Assembly: GCA_000708835.1 (NCBI GenBank)
Contig: DF237720.1
Location: 1 to 34,487, forward strand
Length of the DNA: 34,487 bases
Direction: 5' to 3'
Source of the DNA: Klebsormidium nitens
Taxonomy: Eukaryota; Streptophyta; Klebsormidiophyceae; Klebsormidiales; Klebsormidiaceae
Below, piece by piece: positions 9,301 through 20,256 of the stretch (positions are counted from its first letter, which is position 1; every line of letters begins with the position of its first letter). The notes under the pieces were generated by a model. It had not been told where the DNA came from. It was given only the letters and a program-made list of their open reading frames with translations, and did no database searches. The position numbers and the translations under genes are program-made.

Positions 9301-12300
9301 TCGTTTCTTGTTGGTCCAGAATTATCCACCATTTTGGTCTTGCCGGTTTTTGATTTTTCGGATGCACAGTTCCTGCTTCCTTCTTCAAGAAGCAGAAACT
9401 TCTGTTCCTTTTGGCTAGTCCGTTCGTCAAGGGTCACATCAATATCAAGCGAAACCAGACTGAAAATAAATCTGCCTCACGGGTTCCGCAGATGACTGGT
9501 CATTGTAGGATAGAAAGCGGCACTTTTTTGGCACCTGGCACCAGAACGCATTGAATGGCACAAAGGTTCGCAGAGAAGAAGAATGTACTGCATGTCAGCG
9601 AAAAATTGGGCCATCAGCTGCTCTTAGAAACAAAATCCAAAGAGATTCCAGGCCCGAAGCTTTGCTTTGAAACCAATTATCAAAGTTGACAATTACCTGG
9701 TACACGTAGATGACTGGTCAAACTGGTCGCCAGCTTTTACAACCAGTCGCCCCTTTCCACAGACGATCCGCGCCGTTTTCGGCAACCTCCTTTTCGTTCC
9801 CCCCCCGGACGCCCGCAACGCGAGGGAGTTCCTTTCCCCCGATGACCTCAAGCGCAAGATCATCATAAGCGATGCGCCGGGGGGAAACGCCGGGGCCCCT
9901 CGAAACGTCGGACAGCTGGCAAAGCTCCTGATGGCCATCCACGTCAAGTCAAGGAAGGCTCCGGATGACGACAACAGCGGCAAAGGCGACGTCACGATGA
10001 CGTCGGGCGGGGTTCTGCGGTCCGAGAGTGAGGAGCTCTACGGTGGGAAGAAGAAAAAGAACGGATCGAAAGTTGAGGGAGGGGACTTGGCGGAGGGGGC
10101 TTCGACGAGAGAAAAAAGACATTCGGATGGGCGGGTTTCGCGGAAAGAGGGTTCGACGGGCGAGATCGAGACGCTCACTCCCGAAGAGGAGTTCCGGCGG
10201 CTTTCCCCCGGCAACATTCCGCTGGAGGAGGTTCCGTTGGGCGTGGACCCGCGCGAGCGGCTCGCGGCGTACCACGCCGCGTACGGCGGCCGCGGCGCGG
10301 CCGACGAGGAGAGCCTCCGCAAAATCCGGAAGGAGTTGGAAAAGGAGAGAGCGCGGCTGATGCAGGAGTGGAAGCGGCGGGAACGCTTAGCGCGAAAACC
10401 GGCAGCGAAGCCGGTGGTTCCGCCCGTAAGGAAGCTGCTGACGTCAGCGAGCTCGATCGGACGGAGGAGAGAGGCGCAGGGTTCCGGCGAAAAGATCGAA
10501 CTTTTCGGTGGGGAGGCGGAGCTGGTTAAGAAAGGAAAGGGGAAAGAAGCGGAAGAGCGGAAAGAGGAGACAACGGAAGGCGGAAAGATTTACTCAAAAA
10601 CGTGGCCGCAAGAGCAGCGGGTGAAAGGGGGTTCCGCTTTCGCTTTCGTAGCAGCGGAATTTGCACCGGAAGGTCGGACGCCGGAAGTTGCTGGCAAGAA
10701 TGTTTCAACGATGGAGACGGCTGGCGGTTCCCACCAGCCATCTCAGGCGCCGGCTGAAGAGGGCTCCGTTCTTGCACCGGAAACGGCACCGGAAAGCCGG
10801 AAAACGGAAGAGCCCGCTGGCAAGATTTCGGAAATTGAGGAGGCGCCGTGCGGCACGTGGCCGTGCCGCACGCGCGCGCGCGAGGTGGACGTGCCGCGAG
10901 CGGGCGCGCCGCCGCCCGACGCCGAAGAGACGGCAGGGGAGCAGCTGCTGAAAGACATGGAGGAGGACGAGGCAGAAGGGGAGTCCGCGGCGGAACGCGA
11001 GCGCGAGCGGAATCCGCTGGCGATCCCGATCCCGCACGCGGACGAGCCGGCGCGGCCGATCGAAGAAGACGACTTGGCGCGACTGGTTTACATCCCGAGT
11101 CTGCAGAAAGGGTTTCGGCAGTGGAAGGGTTTGGCCATGGTGAACGCGAGCGAGGCCGCGTTCATGCGCGCGATCGCGGAGCGGCCGCGGTTCGTGGTCT
11201 GGTAAGGATTTCCATCAGGTTTCCAGGTTTGGTCAGCGAGAGGAAGTCTGATGACAGAGGAGCGATTGGACATGTTGAATGCTTCAAAGGCATTGTTGTT
11301 GTTATCTGGTCTTCTAGATTGCTCAGAAAGGTCTGTCACGAGTCGTGGTCATCGTGATGCAAAGAATAGCAAGCAAAGCCCGGTAATCACGTTTTCACCC
11401 GCAATCGATCAGACTCGTCGGTTCTTGTCCTTAAGGTGTCTTTTTTTTTTGTTTTTTCCTTTGACTAAGTCTTTGAAGGTCGTCTTACGTGGTGCGAGAA
11501 CACTTGAGCCATGGACTCGAGACGCTGAACACAACATCATGGGTTGTCGCGGTTGAAGCACCGGGCTGGAACGGAATCAGAACAAATTTGGGGCCTCGAC
11601 TTGCACACCTGGAGACTCTCTAAAAGAAGCTCACGAGTAGTGCTTCGTCTGTGCACAGCTGCACTTTTTGTAAGGGACCAGACACACCCTTAAGCTCGTC
11701 ATAAAACTACGTAGTACTGCCGCTGTCTGTCCGATCATTTAGAGACACAAAACCCTGGGCGCGTCTTGGAGCTTCTTTTAGCAGATCTAAAAGCACTTTC
11801 CATGACGGATCAACGGCTCTCGCCGGTCCCCAGGTACACGCGTCGCAATCTGGGCCGCGTGTACCCGTCCGGGCGCCGCCTCGACTCGTCCAACTTCAAC
11901 CCCATGCTCGCGTGGATCCACGGAGTGCAGATGCCGGCTATGAACATCCAGGTAACGTATCTCTCAGACTCCGTTTGAGTTTACGTGCGTACTTCTTTCT
12001 TGAGGAGAACTCTCGACTGGAATTAAGTGATGTGCCGAGAGACTGGGCGCTCGTATCCCCGTGCAAGGTACACTGGGCAGACCGAAAGGCCCTGTGAAGG
12101 AGATTGTGAACTTGGCGCCTGCCAGAGATGGTCCTCTCGCTTGACATAATCTTATAGCTGCTCTTAAAGTGCTCTACCAGAGGCCAAGATAATCTTTGGT
12201 AGGTATTTCTTGGCTCCATTTGCAGATTTTTCAGGACAAGCAAAGGCTTCATAACGGTTTGAAACTTGTCCCAAAAAGTTCCGTTCAAGAATAGCGCATA

Positions 12301-13695
12301 TTCAATCAACGTCTTCTCAGGTGACAAACAAAGGCCTAAACAAGTCACAAATAAGCAACCCTAAAACCTGAACCATGGCAGACCCCCGGGCGGCCCCTGT
12401 GGCTCCACTTCGGCATGTTCTCCGCAAACGGGGGGACCGGCTACGTGCTGAAGCCAGACGTGATGCTCCCCCCCGAAGGGACGCCGTTGGAGGCCGTTCT
12501 CGATCCGCTAGACGTGCCGCCGCCGTCCAAGGTTCTCACGGTAAGAGCGGACGGAACGACATTCCGCTTGATCTACAAGTAGGAGGCAAAGTACTGGGCC
12601 GGTCACGTTATCCTCGCAGAGCGTGAGCCACGTGACAATTGGTCGATAAAAGGTTGAATTGAAGTTCTGCCTGAAACTATTGGGGTCGATATATTGGGAG
12701 TCAACCGCTGAGCTGGAAGTTTAATTTGGGTTTGGCGATGAATCCGGCTTTTCATTTAGATAGCAGTTGCTCCCCTTCCCCCATCTTGAGCAGGAACAAT
12801 CGAAACTAATTGCGTTTAACCTCTGAACTTCCTTGTAGAAAAGTTCTGCGTCTGACTGCCATGCAGAGAAGGATGAACGTTTGACCCCGTTAGAGAAGTC
12901 CATTTCCGCTACCTTCAAGCAGTAGATCCCGCAATCGCCAACGTCGAGCTTCGCAAACGCTCGGGCGGTCGCTCATGTCAGCGTGCAATTGCTTACCGTA
13001 TCTCGACGTCCGGACAGCTCAATGTGCATTGCAGGTGCAAGTCATTTCGGGCGCCTACTGGGGAAGGATCAGGCCCACCTTCCTAGGATCGTCCTTTCAT
13101 GTCCGGGTGGGTTTACCGAGTACCGTTCACCTTTTTTTTGGGACTGGAATCTTAAGCTCATCTTGTATCCTGGTTTCTTCTCTGCAAAGACGGCGGACCG
13201 GAAGCGTGGAGGGGGCGACTAAGCTGATCCTGAAAGTCAAAAAACTTTATGACAAGCGGATGGGTATAAGTTGAGGATACAGTGACGCTCTGCCTGTAGT
13301 GGTGAAAACATGGGCGGTACCGGTACCCCTTTTCTTTCAAGCTCTGACCAGGTTACTTTTGGCCGCAGGTTCAAGTGGTGGGCGTTCCGGCGGACACCCG
13401 CAAGTTCTGGACCGGAAAGACGCCCGCCTCGCGCGGCCCCTGCTGGGAGGACGCGCGGTTCCGCTTTCCGCTCTCGATGCCGGAACTCGCGCTGCTGTGC
13501 TTCGAGGCGCATGAGGAGTATAAGACGGGCCTCGAGGAGTACTTTGTTGGTCAGACCGTAATCCCAGTCTGGGAGCTTATGTTGGGTTACAGGGTGGTCC
13601 AGCTAAAGACGAAGAAGGGCGAGGTGAAGCGGCACGGGCCGCGGCTGCTGTGCAAGTTCGAGATGACGGACGCGGGCGAAGACTCGTCGTCTTGA
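6374..13695 (+). CDS. PLC: Phosphoinositide-specific phospholipase C, oversized
   Basis: This enzyme cleaves phosphatidylinositol bisphosphate at the plasma membrane, producing inositol phosphates and diacylglycerol. Exons: 6374-7446, 7845-8003, 8531-8674, 9081-9216, 9763-11201, 11834-11951, 12382-12540, 13035-13106, 13369-13695. They sum to about 1208 residues; plant PLCs are usually under 650. Residues 1-295 are an acidic, serine-rich extension. An EF-hand-like lobe follows at about 300-335 (VPPAVRALFDEV). The X domain runs about 400-547, a charged linker about 548-937, the Y domain from about 938, and C2 1077-1208. Catalytic residues are present: H412 and N413 (SHNTYLPG), E442 and D444 (VIELDLW), H456 (VIQHTT) and E491 (LTLENH). 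Their spacing matches rat PLC-delta1 H311/N312/E341/D343/H356/E390 to within one residue. The Y domain has SSNFNPMLAW and FGMFSANGGTGYV; no PH domain is seen. The start is uncertain: ATG 6374 and ATG 6401 are both possible. Confidence 0.94.
9893..11060 (+). other. PLC: Low-complexity X-Y linker of the PLC (within exon 5)
   Basis: About 390 residues between LKRKIIISD of the X domain and EEDDLARLVYIPS of the Y domain are rich in Glu, Lys, Arg, Gly and Ala, with repeated GSG, EEE and KxE patches and no recognisable fold. In animal PLCs the X-Y linker is autoinhibitory and in classical plant PLCs it is short. The same DNA is GC-rich, which is why arginine- and proline-rich open frames appear in the other frames; these are not genes. 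Confidence 0.8.
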
Positions 13696-15023
13696 CACGT
13701 TTGTGAATATGGAAGAAAGCTAGCGGGCAGGAGCTTTTCTTCGTATCATCAGACTGGTTACGACTCTAACCCTTGTAAAGCAAAAGCACTTATGGCGCTA
13801 GTTCTGCAGCCGGCTAGGTGGTTGCCTTGTTAAGGAGATGACTTGGGCGTCAATGAGCTGTGATTGCATCGACATTGGCTAAGATGAAGCCTGCACAAGA
13901 TTAAAATACAACATGCAAACCTTAGCCTAAAGACACCTCTTGAAGCCTGCTGCATACTAGGTACACTGCTCAAGGAGCTGGGCGGACTTCCGTAGTACGG
14001 GTTTCGTGTGAGATGTGATGGTGAAGGTTGTCTCCAACTCTACTGTGTTCAAGACACGGTTGATTGGAGCGCTGTAATAAGCCAGTCCGATCCAATTTTG
14101 GGCCTGCCATACATGAATGCCCGACATATACCTATGTGACACATCAACCTCAGTAGCTAGCTCAGAGCCTCTAAGCGGTGTGCTCCGATATGCTCGAGCA
14201 CATCGCTAACATAATGGTGTAATTGCATGGGCCGCCGTTGTCGAGTGATTCTTTTAAGATTCGCGCCTGAAGACAGTGAAAGCCGAGGCGGGGCATGAAT
14301 ATCTGCTATGTAGCACCGCGGCGCCGGAGATTCGCCTATGCGGCCGCGTAAAGTCAAGATTAACGATATTCAGTTCGATCCGGAAGGAGTCTGCAGTTTG
14401 ATCAAACTTATCCGATGTCACCACATGCCTCAGTGCAAGGTCGTGACATGATTCGCATGTCACGGTCCTGCAATAACGCGTGGCCAATGACCAGTGACCG
14501 GCCCAGCCCGTTACGTGCATATCAAGCATACCGAACCAGACGTGCAACGTGCCATGTGGCAGGTTCGGTATGCATATTAAACAAGACGAAGTTCGTTCAG
14601 ACCGACTTAAACAGGCGCCACGTTTGTATGAAACAGCAAACCCCGTTCTGCGTTGGGGACACGGCTAACTTCGCCGATCGTTGATGTTGTTTGGACAGGC
14701 GCGTGACTGCATCTTGCGTTCGACCATCAGCACAAATCTGCCGGGAGTCAAGGACAAAGATTGGTTGTATGTTTCAAGTCGAAACAGTTTCAGCCATTGC
14801 CGCCAAACATGCTTTGCCGTCAGCAGGCCGTATCGTACATGTCTGTCCTAGGTTCTTCTTTCGGATCAGGAACGCCTTTATCCTTTCCATCTGCCTATGT
14901 TATCCACCTCAAAACAAGATGCAGACCAGCGACGGGCAAACACTAGAGCTACTGTGTCACTTAGCACGAAACCTTAGTGACGACCAGCGGTTGCCCTAGC
15001 GCTGCTTGTTAGTGTTAAGGCGT
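13696..15023. other. Intergenic between convergent PLC and CENP-C 3' ends
   Basis: Both flanking genes end here, so this stretch holds their 3' UTRs and terminators. I see no coding exon with family similarity. A TTGTAAAG sequence near 13775 could act as a poly(A) signal of the TGTAA kind, but this is weak. A 48-nt perfect-arm hairpin at 14526-14573 is the only notable structure. Confidence 0.5.
14526..14573. repeat. 12-bp inverted repeat with a nested hairpin in the loop
   Basis: Arms GCATACCGAACC (14526-14537) and GGTTCGGTATGC (14562-14573) are perfect complements with a 24-nt spacer. The end of the spacer contains TGCCATGTGGCA, which folds on itself. It lies between two converging genes. 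It could be a terminator or 3'-end element, a tiny transposon relic, or chance. Confidence 0.7.
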
Positions 15024-18000
15024 CTAACCCGAGGTAATGGCGAGAGCCGGACGCTTCGCAGCTGCTCTGATGGATTGCAACTTGACACTTTTTCTGCCGT
15101 CGTTCCTAGGCCAGATGGGGTCCGGCGACAGCAAAACGACCTTCGAGATCGTCGGGAGGCCTGCAAAGGCACGAAAGTTGTGTAAGCGTCTGCGAATACG
15201 CCCAGAAGTTTCCACTATCCGCGTGTCAATTAGTACCTCGCCAATTAGAAAGGGGGGGCTGTCCATTTATGACTTTGCTCGCTAAAAAATGACGACGTCA
15301 AGTCTCCTTCGAGGTCACAATGGAAGGAAAAGACGTATACATTTTGTCTTGTAAGATAACACAGTGCACGCGCGACTGAGATGGGTTGCAAGACTCGAAT
15401 TAGAGCTTCTAAGGACGCGGTCCTTGATTATCGGCCCAGCGTGCGTGTTGAGTGGGAGCGCCGCAAGCCGTGCATATGCTTCCAACCGGGTCCTTGCAGT
15501 CCTGACGGGGAAACCACATCTTGAGTCCCCGCAAAGCGTCATTGTTCCAACCACCACTGGATAAGTACACCAGAATCTCCGCATATCTGCGCGGTCGAAG
15601 AGCGACGCCAGGGCACTCACTGTCGTGCGATCGCTCCCAGTCAAACGACTCGTTCCGCCACCACTCCAACGGACGCTGCCGCGCGCGAGTGCTCCTCCGG
15701 ACCCCGTGGTCGATCGTCAACCCAGCGCCTGGCACAAGTTAAAAGAATGTCTACTTGTCAGTGTTGCTTATTGTTTCCCATACAACCTTCCTCCTTTTAA
15801 TCAGTCTTCTGTTGTCCAGGGAAAGCAGAAATGCGGGCTCGTTTCAGTCTGATAGTATCCTGTTATGGCTCTTATTCTTTCCTGGAACCGTTCTTTCACA
15901 AGAAAGGGTTACATCCGACCTGTCACTCTTGAGATTTCCTACCCAAGGTTCATCTCGTTTCCTGCATACGGGCCTGAAGGCTGCGGCAAGAAAGCATACG
16001 GTCCACTTAACCATAGCCCTTCCTTCTTTCCTTTGTTCTCCCCTCCGGCAAGAACACCGTCCCGGCCTGCCAATTCCAACAGCATTACCCTGCTTGAAGC
16101 CAGTGCAGAATGAGTCTCAAGAACCGAGTTTTAACTCGTAGCGAGCTCATCCAACTCAGGCTTTTCAAACCTTACAGTTGGTCCAGCCGCCTTTTGTTTT
16201 AGCGATCATAGTAGGTGAAGAATCTCAAGATCTGGTGTTAAGTATTGGCCGGCGCTAAGCTCTGTGCTTCACACCAGATCAAACAGTCGGTCGGCTGAGC
16301 AGGGTGGATGGTTCTCAGCACAGATATGCTTCGAGAAGTGCAAACGCACATGTGAGGAGCCTGTAAATATCTAGACTTTTTCCTGAGAGTATGCTCAGTA
16401 CAACAGCTTCTTGCCAGCAGCCTGAATTAAGAACTTCCTGTGGCCGTCTCTGACAATTAGGGCGTGAGCAGGTCCCATCTCATTTGGAAGATTCGGAGGC
16501 ACGAGAGCCACTCACTTGCCAGGCTCTTCCTGCTCTTGACGAGCATTGTTTTTAGCCGGCGGAACTTCTCAACTGGCTTCCGCTCAGCGAAGCGGACAAC
16601 GGCGCGGCTCCCAATGGGGACTTGGGTAGCGGCAGTGGCAGCGTCAGCGGCTTGGCTGGTGGTGGCTTGCTCAACCGGTCTCTCGTCCTGAAGGTGAAAA
16701 ACAGGATGCTCAAAACCGCTCTCAAGTCTATGGATGGCTGATTTTTAAAAGGGAGAGGAATTGTTTCGCTCGAACGAATTGGGGGGAAGTCAGTGTTCTG
16801 CTCTGGGAGCCGAATTCTGGAGCTCTGTCAAAAGCAGTGGTGAATTAGAACCGACAGGGAATCAAATGCAGCAGTCTTGCCTTTTTAACCTCGTTCTGTC
16901 AGCTGCTCCACTGAGCCCCTTCATCTGCCAGATTAGCTGCCGTCTCTAGGAACGATGGTCGGAAAGATGCGTGTACACAGGACAATTTCGCATTCTGGTT
17001 CGTGTTGCTATCAGCCATTTGATTGTAGAATCACTGGCTGTTCAGCCACATTCACCACAGCATCGGACAAATTGACTCACCTCTGCGGGTCCGTCCATCA
17101 CTTCCGGCATCTCCTCCTCCCGCTCTCGCATCTCCCCCTCCGCTGCACTTCCAGATGCCATCTGGCCTGCAACCAGCTCCTCTTCTCTCGAGCCGACCGA
17201 GTTGACCCGCGGGGGGGATCCCTCCAGCGCCGGGAAGTCCACCTCCTCTGCCACCTGTCCAGCTTCTGCCACCTGTACAGCTTCTGACATGTGCACAGCT
17301 GTCGACCTACTGCTGACGGCGGCCCTCTCCTTGAGGATCCGCTCGGCTAGCTTTTTGGCCTGCGCTGATAGGCTGGCGTGAGGTGCGGCGCTGATCTGGG
17401 GGGGTGGGGTCTGGCTCGGGCTGGGGTTTGCTGCGGTTTTGGTTTTGGGAGGGGAAACAGCGGCAGGGGGAGGAACGATTTGGGGCCCTGGCGCGGCTTG
17501 CTTCTCTGGCCATGCGTTGTCGAAGATGGGGTTTGTCTTCCAGGCTGCATCGACTGCAGAGCAGAAAAGAAGGGATGGCAAGCTGAAGCAGTTGTGTTGA
17601 AACTGCACTGGAATGCGAGAGCGCAATCCTGGAAGAAGGTGCAACAAGAACCTTTACATGATATTGCACATCTGTTTCCCCTACTTGTGGAGACGCTTAC
17701 GAGAAGGTCACACATTCACCAAGTGCATACCTGCGAACTCTGCTAACAAGGCCTCCAAAGAGCGAGCTGGACGCAAGCATACACCTAGCATCTGTTCCTC
17801 ACAGAAACATATGGAGAGCGTAAGATGCACACCGATCAGGCTTCTTCATTGCTCGGTGAAAGTGCTACTCACGTTTCACAGCCGCTCTTCGGGCCAAACC
17901 TCCCTCCTCTTCTCCCTGTCTCTGTTTTGGATCACCAGCCATCTCAGCGTTCCTGTCCAGATCCATGCTGTCATCATCTGAGTCTAGCTCCATGTCTTCC

Positions 18001-19481
18001 GCTCCCTCCCCCCTCGACACCCGTGGGCCCCCTGCTGACTGCCTGCGCCGCCGGTTCTCCGCATCCCGCTTTCTCTGAGCAGATCTCTCCGCCTTCTTCC
18101 TGGCGAGCGCCTCGTTCCCCGCCTCCCATTCTGCCTCGCTGTCACTGCCTTCCTGCTGCCGAGAAAGCTGCCTCAAATCGAGGCCAAACGTCCTCTTCAT
18201 TTGGGGAACCCTGCCGGACCCCTCTTTTCGTAAGCCCCTGAGCTTTGCATGGGGCCGAGGCTTGGATAGGTAGAGCGTAAGGGCGTCTGAGTTGGGGGGG
18301 ACGTTTTCCTGCTCGGGTGGCTCCCCTGCAGGGTGAGAGAAGATTCAGAGCCTGAATATTTGCGGAGACGGTCCTTGACAGATTTTAAGGATGTCTTGAA
18401 GCAATCTCTTAAACCACCTGAACCACTCGTGCTACCAGATTGTGCAGTGTGTGAAACTGGTATGGGACTGTTTAATGTGGACAAACGTGCACGCACACCT
18501 TTTTGACACCCTTAGCACACCAAAGACACCAACTCTAGGTAGGCGGCAACTTGTAACCCCTGAAGCTGCTACCGTTGAGTGCATATTGCAAATACAACAG
18601 GATGATGAAGACCTCAGATTCCTGCAATCAATGATTCCATTTCATGAGTCGTCACTTACCAGCCCTCTGCTCCAAGATTGCCGTCATCTGAGTGGGGCCC
18701 CTAGGAAGAGCAGTGGCTATCTGTGGGTTTGCATGCTGCGCAACCCTGCTCAACAGAAGGAGACAGTCTTCAGTTTCCAACCTCAGTAACAAACCGCTGC
18801 TTACGCAGGCGCAATTCTCCAGATTTTGCCCGAAAAACAGCATGCCACAGTTTAACATGACTGATCCCATCATATACTGAGGGAATCATACGAGAGGACC
18901 AACAGGTATGACCAAGAGTAATATCCTAGTCGTGATTGACCATGCTTGCAAGGGACATACGACACTCCTTGCTCTTCAGAAAGAAGGTGCACCTACCTGG
19001 AAGCGTCACTTTGCATGGGTCCCCTTGCAGCGGTTCCCCAGTCAATGCCGCAAAAGCTTTGGTTGCCCTTCTGCAGAGAGTGAATCAAAGGATCAAGGAC
19101 AAACCTACAAACCGGCATTCAATGGTCTGCTGATCGGGAAAGGCAAGGTTTGTACTGCCGACCAAACACTGGGTCAACAACCCCAGTAGGCATCCTTGCC
19201 AATGGCTGTGATGTGTGGGCAATCTGCCAGGGTCCTATCCTGCCCCACAGTCATTTTTGAGCAACGGGGCATGGGTTCTAGTCGGTAATCAGTAGCATCA
19301 ACTGCGGCTCTTGTAGTGCTTTGCTCCTCACCCCTGATTTTAGATACTCATTCAGTCCCATCGTCTCTCCGTCAGCATCTTCCGGTTGAGCCAGCTTCCT
19401 GTAGTGCATTGGCATCAGCTCATTCAGATCATCCTCGTTGCGATCACCGCGATGTGCTTGCGCCTGCATCATCCTTGACAT
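15024..19481 (-). CDS. CENPC: Centromere protein C (CENP-C), plant type
   Basis: CENP-C binds the CENP-A nucleosome and links it to the outer kinetochore. Exons on the minus strand, 5' to 3': 19481-19332 (ATG at 19481, or the exon begins upstream), 19070-18997, 18745-18660, 18325-17873, 17553-17081, 16687-16516, 15728-15621 and 15160-15024 (stop TAG). All splice phases agree and give about 550 residues. The diagnostic CENP-C motif spans exons 6 and 7: KSRKSLA joins S-AGLTIDHG and then GVRRSTRARQRPLEWW, closely matching land-plant CENP-C (RKSLAAAG...GVRRSTR...RPLEYW). The last exon (LPTISKVVLLSP...) corresponds to the short plant tail; there is no cupin dimerisation domain. The middle is a charged, disordered region with an Arg/Lys-rich helix (KKAERSAQRKRDAENRRRR) and an Asp/Glu run. 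The N-terminal block expected upstream was not found, so the 5' end is incomplete or diverged. Confidence 0.9.
15621..15728 (-). other. CENPC: CENP-C motif exon
   Basis: This 108-nt exon carries the nucleosome-binding signature: RRSTRAR followed by RPLEWWRNE. In known CENP-C motifs the arginines contact the H2A/H2B acidic patch and the paired aromatics contact the CENP-A tail. The aromatic pair here is Trp-Trp, where many plants have Tyr-Trp. The acceptor is tgtgccag and the donor gtgagt. Confidence 0.93.
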
Positions 19482-19508
19482 ATCAAGATTCCTTGAGCTG
19501 TCCAGCAA

Positions 19509-20256
19509 CCGCTAACTCTACCTGTCAGTGTTGCATTTGCTCAACACAGCAGCTCAAGCGCTGTCCTGATGCCGCCTCCGTCAAGCCTAACCCTTGCACT
19601 TACACCAATTCTGTAGACTGCAATTATCTACGTTTGTTTTGATGTGTCAGAGACGACAACCTCTCTGAATGCAGCATTTCACTGGACGTAAAAGTTAGGA
19701 TGCGTCAGACGTTCCCTACGAGAGAAAGCGCTTCGTGACGGTGCAGCAGGGACCACGTCTGCAAGCCCAACTTTCGATTCACAATGAGCCCGCTTTCAAC
19801 TTTCATGCTCCTCCCAAGCCACACTTGCTTGTCTTCGTCTCAGACTCTCACAGCTGTTGAACAATTTCAGTGTGGCTCCTCAAGCAGGTTTTGAATTCGG
19901 AGAGTCTGAAGTCGTTCACTACGAACGGCTGAGATCGCGCGATTGGGGAATCGACGGACGACTGTAACAAAGAGTCCTTGCAAACGGTAACCCCCGGTAT
20001 AACTAGGCTGGCGCAGAAACCAGTATGGTGGGCAAGCTCGGAAAGCGCTCAGTGCTCTGCAGTTGGAATTTGCAGAGCTGACTTTCAAATTCGAGAGACT
20101 CTCATGAACCAATCCTCATTGCAAGGGCGCTTGCGTTTCTGCTCTCTTTGTTAGGGCTGTTGCTGAGGTGCTTGATGCTCTTTGGAGGGCAATCCTGGCA
20201 GAGAGACACGACAAGGTAATTAGATCCGCAAAGTGGTACAGGGGAAAAGCGAAACA
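19509..20256. other. Divergent gap between CENP-C and the F-box gene
   Basis: The 5' ends of both genes face this stretch, so it holds two promoters or a shared one. It may also hold one or more unplaced N-terminal CENP-C exons. A minus-strand frame starting at the ATG near 19810 (MKVESGLIVNRKLGLQTW) ends near a possible donor, but I could not join it in phase. No other gene is seen. Confidence 0.45.

Noticed and set aside
10028-10951. Arginine-rich open frames on both strands inside PLC exon 5.
   Set aside because: They arise from GC-rich DNA under a real coding frame and show no family similarity.
15024-15160. A CENP-C cupin (dimerisation) domain after the motif.
   Set aside because: The last exon ends about 45 residues after the motif exon with no cupin pattern, consistent with the short tail of land-plant CENP-C.
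15315-15735. Long minus-strand frames around the CENP-C motif, read as separate genes.
   Set aside because: Only 15621-15728 is exonic; a clear donor (gtgagt) ends the exon and the remainder is intron.
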